A DNA stretch of 64,000 nucleotides from Pseudarthrobacter sulfonivorans (GCF_024391045.1 NZ_JANFCZ010000020.1:1-64000), one strand, 5' to 3'. Shown: positions 1 through 9,406, numbered from the stretch's first letter. Notes: generated from the letters alone by a model not told the origin. Numbers and translations are program-made.

Positions 1-401
1 ATACCGGGCCGGGCCGGCTCCTGATCGCCGTCTATGCGGTGTTTGCCATCTCGGCCACGGCCCGGGCCGGCTACCAGATCCTGACCAAGTTTTCCGATGC
101 CCCGCTGGCGTACCTGCTTTCCGCTTTCGCCGCCCTGGTGTACCTTGTGGCCACCGTTTCCCTCGCCAAGGCGGGCAGCACGTGGTTCAAGGTGTCGCTG
201 ACCGCCGTGCTGGTGGAACTCATCGGCGTCCTTGTGGTGGGCGCGCTGAGCCTTCTGGATCCGGTCGCCTTCCCGCACGAAACCGTCTGGTCGCTTTTTG
301 GCCGGGGTTACGCGTTCATACCGTTGCTGCTCCCCATCCTCGGGCTGGTCTGGCTGTACCGCCGCAGGCCGGGCAAGCGCGTGGCCGACGCGCAGATCTA
401 G
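1..401 (+). CDS. Integral membrane protein, 5' end outside the window
   Basis: The reading frame is open from the window edge to a TAG at 399-401, so the N-terminus lies upstream. The visible roughly 133 residues form about four hydrophobic segments: LLIAVYAVFAISA at the edge, then PLAYLLSAFAALVYL, LTAVLVELIGVLVVGAL and FIPLLLPILGLVWLY. It ends in a basic tail (RRRPGKR), which suggests a cytoplasmic C-terminus. I recognise no catalytic motif or named family. It runs toward the DUF937 gene, with only three bases between the two stop codons. Function unknown. Confidence 0.72.
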   Translation, partial: TGPGRLLIAVYAVFAISATARAGYQILTKFSDAPLAYLLSAFAALVYLVATVSLAKAGSTWFKVSLTAVLVELIGVLVVGALSLLDPVAFPHETVWSLFGRGYAFIPLLLPILGLVWLYRRRPGKRVADAQI

Positions 402-404
402 CCT

Positions 405-1325
405 CTACTTCATACCGAACAGGCCGCCAAGGAGGCCGCCCAGCCCGCCGGGCTTGTCAGCTTCCGCCGTCCCCGTCTCAGCCTCCGTCTCCGTTTCCTG
501 GCCGGGCAGATCCACCTGGATGGCCTCAGCGGGCTGAACTGAGGGTGCCCCGGGCAGGCGCTGAAGCCCGGGCTGTCCTGCCCCGTACGGCTGTTCTGCC
601 CGGGCCGGCTGTTCCGCCGCGGCTGGCTCTTCCGGGGTTCCTGGGTCGAAACTTTGGTCCGTCCCAGCGATGTCATCCGCGCCTGTGTTGGAAGCGCTGC
701 CGGCGCCCGCTCCGCCGCCGAGCAGCCCGCCAAGCCCACCGAGAATGCTGTCCAACACCGAACCCTGCCCCGCTCCCGCAGGTCCGCCTCTGCCCGCTCC
801 CAGAATTCCACCCAGGATGCCGCCGAGGTCAATGCCGCCGGCTCCAAGTCCGCCAGCACCGGCACCGCCTGCTCCAGGTCCACCGGGCTGCGACGCCTGC
901 CCGCCGCCCTGGCCGCCCTGCCCGAAGATCTTCTTGGCGAGGTAGGACATAACAATCGGTGCCAGGATCGGCAACGCCTTGCGAATGAGGTCCCCGCCCA
1001 CACCGCCAAGCCCCGCTGTGCCGGCCAGTTGTGCGGCCACCTGATCCTGCTGGCCGCCAAACACGTGGCCAACGATCTTTTCGCCGTCGGCCGTATCAAC
1101 CTGGTTCACGTCAACGCCCCCGTCGAGCAGGCCATTCTGGTGCTGACCGAGGGCGGATTGCAGCGCGGCGGCGCCGTCGGGAGCCTGGGCGTTGGTGTGC
1201 ATACCCGCCAGCAAGGTGGGGAGTGCCGCTTCCACCGCGGTCTGCGCGGAGGCCGGGTCGGTGCCGAGCAAGGACGCCACTTGGTTGACGTCAATCTGGT
1301 TCAGGAGATCGTGAATCTCGGACAT
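405..1325 (-). CDS. DUF937 domain protein
   Basis: A 306-residue protein starting MSEIHDLLNQIDVNQVASLL. Its first ~150 residues match the DUF937 (YidB-like) pattern: a short helical repeat with DVNQVASLLGTDP and LPTLLAGM, then the KIVGHVFGG segment. The remainder (about 155-306) is Gly-, Ala- and Pro-rich low complexity, ending GGLGGLLGGLFGMK. The family has no established biochemical role. There is no signal peptide or membrane span, so it is probably cytoplasmic. Its promoter must lie in 1326-1575, shared with the divergent ribF; I see no clear regulatory motif there. Confidence 0.82.
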   Translation of the reverse strand: MSEIHDLLNQIDVNQVASLLGTDPASAQTAVEAALPTLLAGMHTNAQAPDGAAALQSALGQHQNGLLDGGVDVNQVDTADGEKIVGHVFGGQQDQVAAQLAGTAGLGGVGGDLIRKALPILAPIVMSYLAKKIFGQGGQGGGQASQPGGPGAGGAGAGGLGAGGIDLGGILGGILGAGRGGPAGAGQGSVLDSILGGLGGLLGGGAGAGSASNTGADDIAGTDQSFDPGTPEEPAAAEQPARAEQPYGAGQPGLQRLPGAPSVQPAEAIQVDLPGQETETEAETGTAEADKPGGLGGLLGGLFGMK

Positions 1326-1578
1326 TTGGTACTCCTTCAGCGCCGCGGCGGTACGCGGACATGGTTTGTTTGCGGCACGCGGGGTGTGTCGTAGGAGGAC
1401 TGCCCTTGAATCGTAGTCCCGGTGCCCGGCAGGCCACTAGGGAAAAGCGGCGTGATTTCCAGCCTGCCGCCAGTTCCGGGCCGCGTCAGGAGGGCCGCCT
1501 GAATGCGGGTAATCTTAGAGAGTTCCGGCGCCGGCGCGTTCGGATAGATGTCAGTGCAGGCAGTAAAAGGCGAGGTTG

Positions 1579-2562
1579 ATGGTCTACATCTGGAACGATC
1601 CGTCCGAGGTCCCGGCGGACTTTGGTCCCTCCGTGGTCACTTTCGGCAACTTCGACGGCGTCCACCGCGGCCACCAACAGGTGCTCTCCGAGCTCATCCG
1701 GTCCGCCCGCATTAACGGGACCAAAGCCGTGGCTGTGACCTTTGATCCGCATCCGGCGCTGATCCACCGGCCGGAGACCGCACCGGAAATGATCATGGGG
1801 CTGGCGGACAAGCTCGCGGCCCTGGGCGAGTTGGGCCTGGACGGCATCCTGGTCATGAAGTACTCGCTGAACCTCGCCAGCTTGACCCCCGAGGAATTTG
1901 TGGGCCAGGTCCTGGTGGACAGCCTCCACGCCAGCCACGTGGTCATCGGTCACGACGCCCGGTTTGGCCGCGGCAACTCAGGGGATCTCGACACCATGAA
2001 ACAGTTGGGCGAAAAGTTCAACTTCGACGTCGAGGTCATCAGCGAGTTCGGCTCCGAAGGGTACCCGCTGCATGACGACGGCGGCACTGACCGCCGCTGT
2101 TCCTCCACCTGGGTGCGTGAGGCACTTCAGGAAGGCGATGTCGCCACGGCCGCAGAAGTACTGGGCCGTCCCCACCGCATGCGCGGCGAAGTGGTGCACG
2201 GTGCCGCCCGGGGACGTGCCCTCGGGTTCCCCACCGCCAACCTCGCCCACGAGGCCAGCGGGTTTGTGCCGGCAGACGGAATTTACGCGGGCTGGCTGGT
2301 TGACCAGGCCGGCAGGCGCTGGCCCGCCGCCATTTCCGTGGGCTCCAATCCAACCTTCGACGGCGTGAGCCGCCAGGTCGAAGCCCACGTGATCGACCGC
2401 CCGCATGAAGAGGTGGAGGACTTCGATCTGTACGGCCAGACAGTAATTGTGGAATTTGTGGCGCGGCTCCGCGGCATGGTGGCTTACCGTGGGCCTGAGG
2501 CTCTCGTTGACCAGATGCGGCTGGACGTCGTCCAGGCCCACGAACTCCTGGCCAGGCGCTGA
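1579..2562 (+). CDS. ribF: Bifunctional riboflavin kinase / FAD synthetase
   Basis: RibF phosphorylates riboflavin to FMN and adenylates FMN to FAD in the cytoplasm. The 327-residue protein has the N-terminal nucleotidyltransferase signature FGNFDGVHRGHQ near residues 23-34 and an HDARFGRG segment around 120-130. The C-terminal riboflavin kinase domain starts near 190, with GFPTANL and a NPTFDG segment. The length is normal for the family. ATG 1579 is chosen; an in-frame TTG directly precedes it at 1576, and AGGCGAGG lies just upstream. It often sits near truB and rpsO in actinobacteria, consistent with rpsO-pnp downstream. Confidence 0.95.
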   Translation: MVYIWNDPSEVPADFGPSVVTFGNFDGVHRGHQQVLSELIRSARINGTKAVAVTFDPHPALIHRPETAPEMIMGLADKLAALGELGLDGILVMKYSLNLASLTPEEFVGQVLVDSLHASHVVIGHDARFGRGNSGDLDTMKQLGEKFNFDVEVISEFGSEGYPLHDDGGTDRRCSSTWVREALQEGDVATAAEVLGRPHRMRGEVVHGAARGRALGFPTANLAHEASGFVPADGIYAGWLVDQAGRRWPAAISVGSNPTFDGVSRQVEAHVIDRPHEEVEDFDLYGQTVIVEFVARLRGMVAYRGPEALVDQMRLDVVQAHELLARR

Positions 2563-2614
2563 CCCGGCCCACCGGGAACCGAAGGCGGCCGTCGTGAAGG
2601 AGAAAGGCAGCGCA

Positions 2615-3469
2615 GTGACCGTTGAGAAGAACACCCGCAAGCTGGACAAGGGAATCGTCCGCGATTTCAGTTCCCGGATGAGCTACGCATCGTACCTTCA
2701 GCTGCCCACCCTTCTCAGCGCCCAGCAGCCGGTCAGCCAGCCCGAGCACCACGACGAAATGCTGTTCATTATCCAGCACCAGACCACGGAGCTGTGGCTG
2801 AAGCTGGTGCTGCACGAACTTCGTAGCGCGGCTGCCTGGCTCCGCGCCGATGATCTTGGCTCCGCGCTCAAGGGCATCGCCCGCGTCAAGCACATCCAGA
2901 AGACACTGACCGAACAGTGGTCAGTCCTGGCAACGCTGACGCCAACGGAGTACTCCCAGTTCCGCGGCTTCCTGGGCAGTTCCTCCGGCTTCCAGTCCAG
3001 CCAGTACCGTGCGGTGGAGTTTGTCCTGGGCAACAAGAACCGCAAGATGCTGCCAGTGTTCGAATCGGATCCGGCCGCCCACGCCATGCTGACGGAGCTG
3101 CTCAATGCCCCCAGCATCTACGATGAGTTCCTCTCGTACCTGGCCCGCCAGGGCTACAACGTGCCGCCGACCGTTTTGGACCGCGACGTCACCCGCGCCC
3201 ACGAGTTCTGCCCGGAGCTGGTGCCGCTCTTCAAACACATCTATGAGAACGCGGCGGCCAACTGGGGCGCCTACGAGGCCTGCGAGGAACTCGTCGACCT
3301 GGAAGACAACTTCCAGCTGTGGCGGTTCCGCCACCTGCGCACCGTGCAGCGGACCATCGGCATGAAGTCTGGAACCGGCGGATCCAGCGGTGCCGCGTTC
3401 CTTCAGAAGGCACTGGAACTGACCTTCTTTCCTGAACTTTTCGCAGTACGGACGGAGATCGGCCAATGA
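2615..3469 (+). CDS. kynA: Tryptophan 2,3-dioxygenase
   Basis: This heme enzyme opens the indole ring of tryptophan to N-formylkynurenine, the first step of the kynurenine pathway. The 284-residue protein carries family motifs: SYASYLQLPTLLSAQ, DEMLFIIQHQTTELWLKL with the substrate-pocket FxxxH, and RTIGMKSGTGGSSG near the end, which contacts the substrate. GTG 2615 (MTVEKNTRKLDKGIV) is chosen because AAGGAGAAAGG lies just upstream and the conserved sequence begins here; the frame stays open far upstream over the end of ribF. The stop overlaps the kynU start by four bases (ATGA), so the two are co-transcribed. Confidence 0.95.
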   Translation: MTVEKNTRKLDKGIVRDFSSRMSYASYLQLPTLLSAQQPVSQPEHHDEMLFIIQHQTTELWLKLVLHELRSAAAWLRADDLGSALKGIARVKHIQKTLTEQWSVLATLTPTEYSQFRGFLGSSSGFQSSQYRAVEFVLGNKNRKMLPVFESDPAAHAMLTELLNAPSIYDEFLSYLARQGYNVPPTVLDRDVTRAHEFCPELVPLFKHIYENAAANWGAYEACEELVDLEDNFQLWRFRHLRTVQRTIGMKSGTGGSSGAAFLQKALELTFFPELFAVRTEIGQ

Positions 3470-4725
3470 GCAGCGCTACCGATGCAACGATGGAAAATCA
3501 CGACGCCGCCGCCCTCCTGGACCGGGCTGCGCACCTTGATGCAGTGGACCCGTTGGCTGACTTCCGGGACCACTTCATCGGCACCGATTCAGACCTGTCC
3601 TACCTCGATGGCAACTCGCTGGGCCGGCCGCTGAAAAGAACAGTGGACGATATCAGTGCCTTCATTCGGGACGGCTGGGGCGGGCGCCTGATCCGCGGCT
3701 GGGACGAGGAATGGCTCGACCTGCCGCAGGTCATCGGCGACCAGGTGGGCCGGTCCGTCCTCGGCGTCGCGCCGGGCCAGACCGTCATTGCCGACTCAAC
3801 CACCGTGGTGCTCTACAAACTGATCCGTGCGGCCCTGGCCGCCGTGGCTGACCCGGCCCGGACAGAGATTGTCCTGGACACCGACAACTTTCCCACTGAC
3901 CGCTACCTCGTTGAGGGGATCGCCCTGGAGGAAGGGCTGACCCTGCGGTGGATCGAAACCGATCCAGCAGCGGGGGTGACCCCTGACCAGGTGCGGGACG
4001 CAGCCGGACCAGCCACCGCCGTCGTACTTTTGAGCCATGTGGCGTACCGCTCCGGCTTCCTCGCCGATCTGCCGGCCATCACAGAGGTTGCACACAGCGC
4101 GGGGGCCCTGGTGGTCTGGGATCTGTGCCATTCAGCCGGTTCGGTGGAGCTGGACCTCGACGCCGCGGACGTGGATTTTGCCGCAGGGTGCACCTACAAG
4201 TACATCAACGGGGGCCCCGGTTCGCCGGCCTTCGCCTACGTCAATGCCCGGCACCTGCCCGCGCTGAAGCAGCCGATCTGGGGGTGGATGGGGCGCAAGG
4301 ACGCGTTCGAGATGGCCGCCGGCTACGAGCCTGCGCCGGGCATCCGGGGTTTCCTCAGCGGCACGCCTGCCATTTTCGGAATGCTGGCCATGCGCGGGAC
4401 CTTGGACCTCATCGAGGAAGCCGGCATGGCGGCCATCCGGCAGAAGTCAGTGACATTGACCGGCCACGCCGTGGAACTCTACGAGGCGTGGCTCAAGCCG
4501 CTGGGGGTGGAACTGGCGTCACCATGGGATCCGGAACGGCGTGGGAGCCACATCACCCTTGACCATCCGGCCTTCCGCGACGTCACTGCGGCGCTGTGGG
4601 AACAGGATGTCATTCCGGACTTCCGTGCGCCGCAGGGAATCCGGATCGGACTTTCTCCGCTGAGCACGAGCTTCGTGGAGGTTCACCGGGGAATGGCCGC
4701 GGTCAGGGAACTCCTGCAGCGGTAA
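3466..4725 (+). CDS. kynU: Kynureninase
   Basis: A PLP enzyme that cleaves kynurenine to anthranilate and alanine. The 419-residue length fits the family. YLDGNSLGRP near the N-terminus is the phosphate and substrate-binding signature, WDLCHSAGS supplies the PLP-contacting Asp, and CTYKYINGGPGSP contains the Schiff-base lysine. It overlaps kynA by 4 bp, giving a two-gene tryptophan degradation operon. No formamidase (kynB) is present nearby, so N-formylkynurenine hydrolysis must be encoded elsewhere or be done by a non-specific enzyme. Confidence 0.95.
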   Translation: MSSATDATMENHDAAALLDRAAHLDAVDPLADFRDHFIGTDSDLSYLDGNSLGRPLKRTVDDISAFIRDGWGGRLIRGWDEEWLDLPQVIGDQVGRSVLGVAPGQTVIADSTTVVLYKLIRAALAAVADPARTEIVLDTDNFPTDRYLVEGIALEEGLTLRWIETDPAAGVTPDQVRDAAGPATAVVLLSHVAYRSGFLADLPAITEVAHSAGALVVWDLCHSAGSVELDLDAADVDFAAGCTYKYINGGPGSPAFAYVNARHLPALKQPIWGWMGRKDAFEMAAGYEPAPGIRGFLSGTPAIFGMLAMRGTLDLIEEAGMAAIRQKSVTLTGHAVELYEAWLKPLGVELASPWDPERRGSHITLDHPAFRDVTAALWEQDVIPDFRAPQGIRIGLSPLSTSFVEVHRGMAAVRELLQR

Positions 4726-4729
4726 TTGC

Positions 4730-4767
4730 CCGCTCGCGGTGGGGCTGTTTTCCTTGCCCCCGAGCGG
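4730..4767 (+). terminator. Stem-loop after kynU
   Basis: CCGCTCG (4730-4736) pairs with CGAGCGG (4761-4767), and GGGGC (4741-4745) with GCCCC (4756-4760), around a T-rich loop. It starts five bases after the kynU stop. There is no strong T-run downstream, so termination is inferred from position and stem strength. Confidence 0.5.
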
Positions 4768-4772
4768 CGGTT

Positions 4773-4873
4773 TCGACAAGTCTGCGGACCTGCCGGTAAA
4801 CTGGGCGTTGGATCTGGCTGCAGTCCGTGGCGGCTGGTTCCTGCCATGCGTGGAAAAACCCTGATATTCAGGG
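4773..4873 (+). promoter_or_regulatory. Candidate rpsO promoter and leader hairpin
   Basis: TCGACA (4773-4778) and TAAACT (4797-4802) are 18 bp apart and could be the -35 and -10 of rpsO, giving an untranslated leader of about 135 nt. The leader contains a perfect hairpin, CCCTGA-TAT-TCAGGG (4859-4873), then the palindromes GGGAATTCCC and CCGCGCGG. Autoregulatory S15-binding leaders are known in several phyla; a role here is inference. Confidence 0.4.
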
Positions 4874-4943
4874 AATTCCCGCGCGGGCAGACCCGGCAGT
4901 GAATTACTGATTCGGGCCTCACGGCACATCTCTAGGAGTTATT

Positions 4944-5213
4944 GTGGCACTTGACGCCGCTGTAAAGCAGTCCATCATCAAGGATTTCGCAACGTCCGAG
5001 GGCGACACCGGTTCGCCGGAGGTCCAGGTTGCAGTCCTGACCCAGCGGATCAAGGATCTGACTGAGCACATGAAGGAGCACAAGCACGATTACCACACCC
5101 AGCGCGGTCTGCTGGCCATGGTTGGTCGTCGCAAGCGCATGCTCGCCTACCTCAAGAACACTGACATCACCCGCTACCGTGCGCTCATTGAGCGTCTCGG
5201 CCTGCGCCGCTAG
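4944..5213 (+). CDS. rpsO: 30S ribosomal protein S15
   Basis: S15 binds 16S rRNA in the platform of the small subunit and helps form an intersubunit bridge. The 89-residue product has the expected length and motifs: [47 protein letters not shown] and the C-terminal [12 protein letters not shown]. The GTG start at 4944 gives MALDAAVKQ, with AGGAG ten bases upstream. It is followed by a hairpin and then pnp, the classic rpsO-pnp pair. Confidence 0.97.
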   Translation: MALDAAVKQSIIKDFATSEGDTGSPEVQVAVLTQRIKDLTEHMKEHKHDYHTQRGLLAMVGRRKRMLAYLKNTDITRYRALIERLGLRR

Positions 5214-5225
5214 TCAGGCTTAAGG

Positions 5226-5256
5226 GGCGGCCCTTTCCCTTGTGGATCGGGCCGCC
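5226..5256 (+). terminator. rpsO-pnp intergenic hairpin
   Basis: GGCGGCCC (5226-5233) pairs perfectly with GGGCCGCC (5249-5256), followed by TTCTTC. It could partly terminate rpsO transcripts or act as a processing site before pnp. The rest of the gap to 5455 holds a small hairpin GGCTTC/GAAGCC (5332-5350) and no gene. Confidence 0.55.
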
Positions 5257-5455
5257 TTCTTCAGAAGAAAACTAAACAGGAGGATCAACCGCATCACGCA
5301 TTCGCGGTCCTCGGTAGTGATCCCCGGGAACGGCTTCGTTGATTGAAGCCACGGCCCGTGGATCTCGATCGACGACCGGGTGCAGGGACAGTAGACAGAT
5401 GCTGGCCTGGGTTGATGCGGCTGGACTCCGTGAAACAGAAACGGAGGTGACTCTC

Positions 5456-7711
5456 TTGGAGGGTCCCGAAATCCAGTTCTCAGAAGCAGTCATTGACAAT
5501 GGCCGCTTTGGCAAGCGTGTAATCCGCTTCGAAACCGGCCGCCTCGCCAAGCAGGCAGCCGGCGCAGCCATGGTGTACATCGACGACGACACCGCGCTGC
5601 TCTCCGCCACCACCGCAGGCAAGCACCCGCGCGAAGGCTTCGACTTCTTCCCGCTGACGGTTGACGTTGAAGAGCGCATGTACGCCGCCGGCCGCATCCC
5701 GGGCTCGTTCTTCCGCCGTGAAGGCCGCCCCTCCACGGAAGCCATCCTGGCTTGCCGCCTCATGGACCGCCCGTTGCGCCCGGCCTTCGTCAAGGGCCTG
5801 CGCAACGAGGTCCAGATCGTGGTGACCGTTCTGGCCATCAACCCGGACGAGCTCTACGACGTGGTGGCCATCAACGCCTCCTCCATGTCCACCCAGCTCT
5901 CCGGCCTTCCGTTCTCCGGCCCGATCGGCGGCGTCCGCGTTGCCCTCGTCGCCGACGAGAACGGCTCGCAGTGGGTTGCCTTCCCCAAGCACTCCCAGCT
6001 TGAGAACTCAGTGTTCAACATGGTTGTGGCCGGCCGCATCGCCGGTGACGACGTCGCCATCATGATGGTCGAGGCCGAAGCCACCGACAACTCCTGGAAC
6101 CTCATCAAGGAACAGGGCGCCACCGCCCCCACCGAAGAGGTTGTTTCGGAGGGCCTGGAAGCTGCCAAGCCGTTCATCAAGGCACTGTGCGACGCCCAGG
6201 CCGACCTGGCTGCACGCGCCGCCAAGCCCACCATTGAGTTCCCGGTCTTCCTGGACTACCAGGACGACGTCTACGCAGCTGTTGAGGCCGCCGCCGCCGA
6301 GAAGCTGGCTGCCGTCTTCCAGATCGCTGACAAGCAGGACCGCGACGTTGCCACGGACGCCCTGAAGGACGAAACCACTGCTGCCCTGGCCGGCCAGTTC
6401 GAAGGCCGTGAGAAGGAGCTGTCCGCAGCATTCCGCTCTGTCACCAAGCAGGTTGTCCGCCAGCGCATCCTCAAGGACCAGGTCCGCATCGACGGCCGTG
6501 GCCTGACGGATATCCGCCAGCTCACCGCTGAAGTTGAGGTTCTGCCCCGCGTCCACGGCTCGGCCATCTTCGAGCGCGGCGAGACCCAGATCCTGGGTGT
6601 CACCACGCTGAACATGCTCAAGATGGAGCAGCAGATCGACTCGCTGTCGCCCGTCACGCGCAAGCGCTACATGCACAACTACAACTTCCCGCCGTACTCC
6701 ACCGGTGAGACCGGCCGTGTGGGTTCGCCCAAGCGCCGCGAAATCGGCCACGGTGCCCTGGCGGAACGCGCCCTCGTGCCCGTGCTGCCGTCCCGCGAGG
6801 AATTCCCGTACGCCATCCGTCAAGTGTCTGAGGCTCTCAGCTCCAACGGTTCGACGTCGATGGGTTCCGTCTGCGCCTCCACGCTCTCCATGCTCAACGC
6901 CGGTGTGCCGCTGAAGGCAGCTGTTGCAGGTATCGCCATGGGCCTGGTCTCCGACCAGGTTGACGGCCAGACCCGCTACGCAGCCCTCACCGACATCCTG
7001 GGCGCCGAAGATGCCTTCGGCGACATGGACTTCAAGGTTGCCGGTACTTCCGAGTTCGTCACTGCCATCCAGCTGGACACCAAGCTCGACGGCATCCCCG
7101 CTTCCGTGCTGGCAGCAGCCCTGAAGCAGGCCCGCGAAGCCCGCCTGCACATCCTGGATGTCATCAACTCCGCGATCGACACCCCTGACGAGCTCTCCGA
7201 GTTCGCGCCGCGCGTCATCGCGGTCAAGATCCCCGTTGACAAGATCGGCGAGGTCATTGGGCCCAAGGGCAAGATGATCAACCAGATCCAGGAAGACACC
7301 GGCGCTGACATCTCCATCGAGGATGACGGCACGGTCTACATCGGCGCCACCAACGGTCCGTCTGCAGACGCAGCACGCTCCGCCATCAACGCCATTGCCA
7401 ACCCGCAGGTTCCGGAAATCGGTGAGCGTTACCTGGGTACAGTCGTCAAGACCACCACCTTCGGTGCCTTCATCTCCCTGACCCCGGGCAAGGACGGCCT
7501 GCTGCACATCTCCGAACTGCGCAAGCTGGCCAACGGCAAGCGCGTGGACAACGTGGATGACGTGGTTTCCGTCGGCCAGAAGATCCAGGTGGAAATCACC
7601 AAGATCGATGATCGTGGCAAGCTGTCACTGTCCCCCGTAGTGGCTGAAGAGGAAGGCGCTGGCGACAGCGTTGACGCTTCCGCTGCAGAGGGCGCCTCCG
7701 AAACGGAATAG
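5456..7711 (+). CDS. pnp: Polyribonucleotide nucleotidyltransferase (PNPase)
   Basis: PNPase degrades RNA 3' to 5' by phosphorolysis as a trimer. The 751-residue protein has two RNase PH domains (about 1-230 and 330-560), a KH domain ([13 protein letters not shown]) and a C-terminal S1 domain ([15 protein letters not shown]). The second PH core holds [19 protein letters not shown] and the active-site region [13 protein letters not shown] 5456 ([16 protein letters not shown]) is chosen because GGAGG lies at 5443-5447, eight bases upstream; GTG 5447 is an alternative. The frame is open back to 5339, but the extension has no PNPase character. Confidence 0.96.
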   Translation: MEGPEIQFSEAVIDNGRFGKRVIRFETGRLAKQAAGAAMVYIDDDTALLSATTAGKHPREGFDFFPLTVDVEERMYAAGRIPGSFFRREGRPSTEAILACRLMDRPLRPAFVKGLRNEVQIVVTVLAINPDELYDVVAINASSMSTQLSGLPFSGPIGGVRVALVADENGSQWVAFPKHSQLENSVFNMVVAGRIAGDDVAIMMVEAEATDNSWNLIKEQGATAPTEEVVSEGLEAAKPFIKALCDAQADLAARAAKPTIEFPVFLDYQDDVYAAVEAAAAEKLAAVFQIADKQDRDVATDALKDETTAALAGQFEGREKELSAAFRSVTKQVVRQRILKDQVRIDGRGLTDIRQLTAEVEVLPRVHGSAIFERGETQILGVTTLNMLKMEQQIDSLSPVTRKRYMHNYNFPPYSTGETGRVGSPKRREIGHGALAERALVPVLPSREEFPYAIRQVSEALSSNGSTSMGSVCASTLSMLNAGVPLKAAVAGIAMGLVSDQVDGQTRYAALTDILGAEDAFGDMDFKVAGTSEFVTAIQLDTKLDGIPASVLAAALKQAREARLHILDVINSAIDTPDELSEFAPRVIAVKIPVDKIGEVIGPKGKMINQIQEDTGADISIEDDGTVYIGATNGPSADAARSAINAIANPQVPEIGERYLGTVVKTTTFGAFISLTPGKDGLLHISELRKLANGKRVDNVDDVVSVGQKIQVEITKIDDRGKLSLSPVVAEEEGAGDSVDASAAEGASETE

Positions 7712-7754
7712 TTCACCGACGCGGAGCTACGTGCTCCTGCATCACAGCATGAAT

Positions 7755-7789
7755 CGGCGGGGCCGGTGGATGATCCACCGGTCCCGCCG
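7755..7789 (+). terminator. Strong stem-loop after pnp
   Basis: A near-perfect 16-bp stem (7755-7770 with 7774-7789, one G-U pair) closes on a TGA loop. It lies between pnp and the M16 peptidase start at 7838. No T-run follows, so it may be a rho-independent-like terminator or an mRNA processing or stabilising hairpin. Confidence 0.6.
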
Positions 7790-7837
7790 CTGTTACGATG
7801 GCAGCCAGATCCGGCCGCCGCTCCTGAAAGGCTTCAA

Positions 7838-9181
7838 TTGACTGTTGTACCCCTGCCGCTTGAGCAGAACCAGCCCGGCGACACCTTGGTCCACGGGTCC
7901 GACGGCGGCTCCGTTGTCCGCCGTTCCGTGCTTCCCGGCGGCGTACGGGTGCTCACGGAGGCGATGCCCGGACAGCGTTCGGCAACCATCGGGTTCTGGG
8001 TAGGGGTAGGCTCACGCGACGAGGCTCCCGGCCAGCATGGTTCCACGCACTTCCTGGAACACCTTTTGTTCAAGGGCACGAAGCGCCGCACCGCTCTGGA
8101 AATCGCCTCGGCCTTCGATGAAGTGGGTGGGGAATCCAACGCGGCGACGGCCAAGGAAAGCACCTGCTACTTCGCGCGTGTACTGGACACGGACCTGCCC
8201 ATGGCCATCGACGTCATTGCGGACATGATCACCGGCGCGGTCCTGGACCCGGCCGAAATGGAGCAGGAACGCGACGTCATCCTGGAGGAAATCGCCATGG
8301 ACAGCGATGACCCCACCGACGTGGCGCACGAAAACTTCGTCGCCTCCGTGCTGGGCACGCATCCCCTGGGCCGGCCTATCGGCGGCACTCCGGCGGCTAT
8401 CCGCGCGGTCGCCCGGGACTCCGTCTGGGATCACTACCGGCGCTACTACCGCCCGGACGAGCTTGTCATCACCGCCGCCGGAGGCCTGCAGCACGACGTC
8501 GTCTGCAATCTCGTGGTGGATGCCCTCCACTCCGCCGGCTGGGCACTCGAGTCCGACGCAGCCCCAGTGGAGCGCCGCTCCACAGCCCGCGCCGAGATCG
8601 TAGGCACTGCCGGCCTGCACGTGGTTAAGCGTGCAGTGGAGCAGGCCAACATCATCATGGGGTGCCCCACCATCGTGGCCACCGATGAACGCCGCTATGT
8701 CATGAGTGTCCTCAACGCCGTGCTGGGCGGCGGGATGTCCTCGCGGCTGTTCCAGGAAATCCGCGAGAAGCGCGGCCTCGTGTACTCCACCTACTCGTTC
8801 GCCTCGTCGTACGCCGACGCCGGCTACTTCGGGATGTACGCCGGGTGCACCCCGTCGAAGGTCCGGCAGGTGCTTGATCTGTTGGGGCGGGAACTGGACA
8901 AGCTCGCCGAGGGCGGGATCTCCGACGACGAACTCCGCAAGGCCGTAGGGCAGCTCTGCGGCGGCATCGTCCTGGCCCTTGAGGACACCGGATCCAGGAT
9001 GTCCCGGCTGGGACGGGCTGAACTCGTCTCCGGCGAATACCAGGACATCGACGAAACGTTGCGGCTGATCAAGTCCGTCACCGTCCAGGAAGTCCAGGAC
9101 CTTGCCCGGGAGCTGGCGGCGGCGCCCCGGACAGTCACAGTGGTCGGTCCATTCGAGGAGACGGAGACGTTCGGCCTCTGA
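7838..9181 (+). CDS. M16 family zinc metallopeptidase
   Basis: A 447-residue single-chain M16B peptidase of the PqqL/mitochondrial-processing-peptidase type. The inverted zinc motif HFLEH (HxxEH) sits in GSTHFLEHLLFKGTKRR near residues 65-80. The distal glutamate falls in the downstream helix VILEEIAMDSDD. The second domain has the family signature GGGMSSRLFQEIREKRGLVY, in which RGLVY contacts substrate. TTG 7838 (MTVVPLPLE) is chosen for GAAAGG seven bases upstream; an upstream frame to 7766 looks non-coding. This gene follows pnp in many actinobacteria. It has no signal peptide, so is probably cytoplasmic. Confidence 0.9.
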   Translation: MTVVPLPLEQNQPGDTLVHGSDGGSVVRRSVLPGGVRVLTEAMPGQRSATIGFWVGVGSRDEAPGQHGSTHFLEHLLFKGTKRRTALEIASAFDEVGGESNAATAKESTCYFARVLDTDLPMAIDVIADMITGAVLDPAEMEQERDVILEEIAMDSDDPTDVAHENFVASVLGTHPLGRPIGGTPAAIRAVARDSVWDHYRRYYRPDELVITAAGGLQHDVVCNLVVDALHSAGWALESDAAPVERRSTARAEIVGTAGLHVVKRAVEQANIIMGCPTIVATDERRYVMSVLNAVLGGGMSSRLFQEIREKRGLVYSTYSFASSYADAGYFGMYAGCTPSKVRQVLDLLGRELDKLAEGGISDDELRKAVGQLCGGIVLALEDTGSRMSRLGRAELVSGEYQDIDETLRLIKSVTVQEVQDLARELAAAPRTVTVVGPFEETETFGL

Positions 9182-9222
9182 CGGGGTGGCGCCCTTCGGG
9201 TTAGCCGGGCGTCAGAGGGGCA

Positions 9223-9338
9223 TCCGGTCCGGAGACACCAGTCGGTTATTAGCCGGTCCGGACGCACCCGTCCGTTGGTGCCCGGTCCGGGAGTACGGGT
9301 CTGTTAGTACCCGGTCCGGACGCACCCGTAGGTTGGTG
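9223..9338. repeat. Four tandem 29-bp repeats
   Basis: Four exactly phased 29-bp units (9223-9251, 9252-9280, 9281-9309, 9310-9338) share a core CCGGTCCGG near their start and a GGTT/GTTAG-like end. Units 2 and 4 differ at only a few positions; 1 and 3 are more divergent. There are no unique spacers, so this is not CRISPR. It lies between the M16 peptidase stop and the next gene. Confidence 0.9.
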
Positions 9339-9394
9339 GGCCGCGGTGGAGCAAGGATCGTGGGATTTCTGTCCCGATGCTTATTTTGGCGGGC

Positions 9395-9400
9395 CATAAT
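9395..9400 (+). promoter_or_regulatory. -10 hexamer CATAAT, probable leaderless start
   Basis: CATAAT lies six bases before ATG 9407, so transcription could begin at or next to the start codon. No ribosome binding site is present. This supports ATG 9407 over the upstream in-frame codon at 9377. Confidence 0.5.
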
Positions 9401-9406
9401 GTAGCC

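Noticed and set aside
1326..1575. FMN riboswitch before ribF
   Set aside because: I could not find the conserved FMN-element segments in this 250-bp stretch.
6008..7507. A 499-codon minus-strand frame within pnp
   Set aside because: Antisense shadow of pnp; no recognisable domain.
9223..9338. CRISPR array
   Set aside because: The 29-bp units are directly adjacent with no unique spacers, and there are no cas genes.
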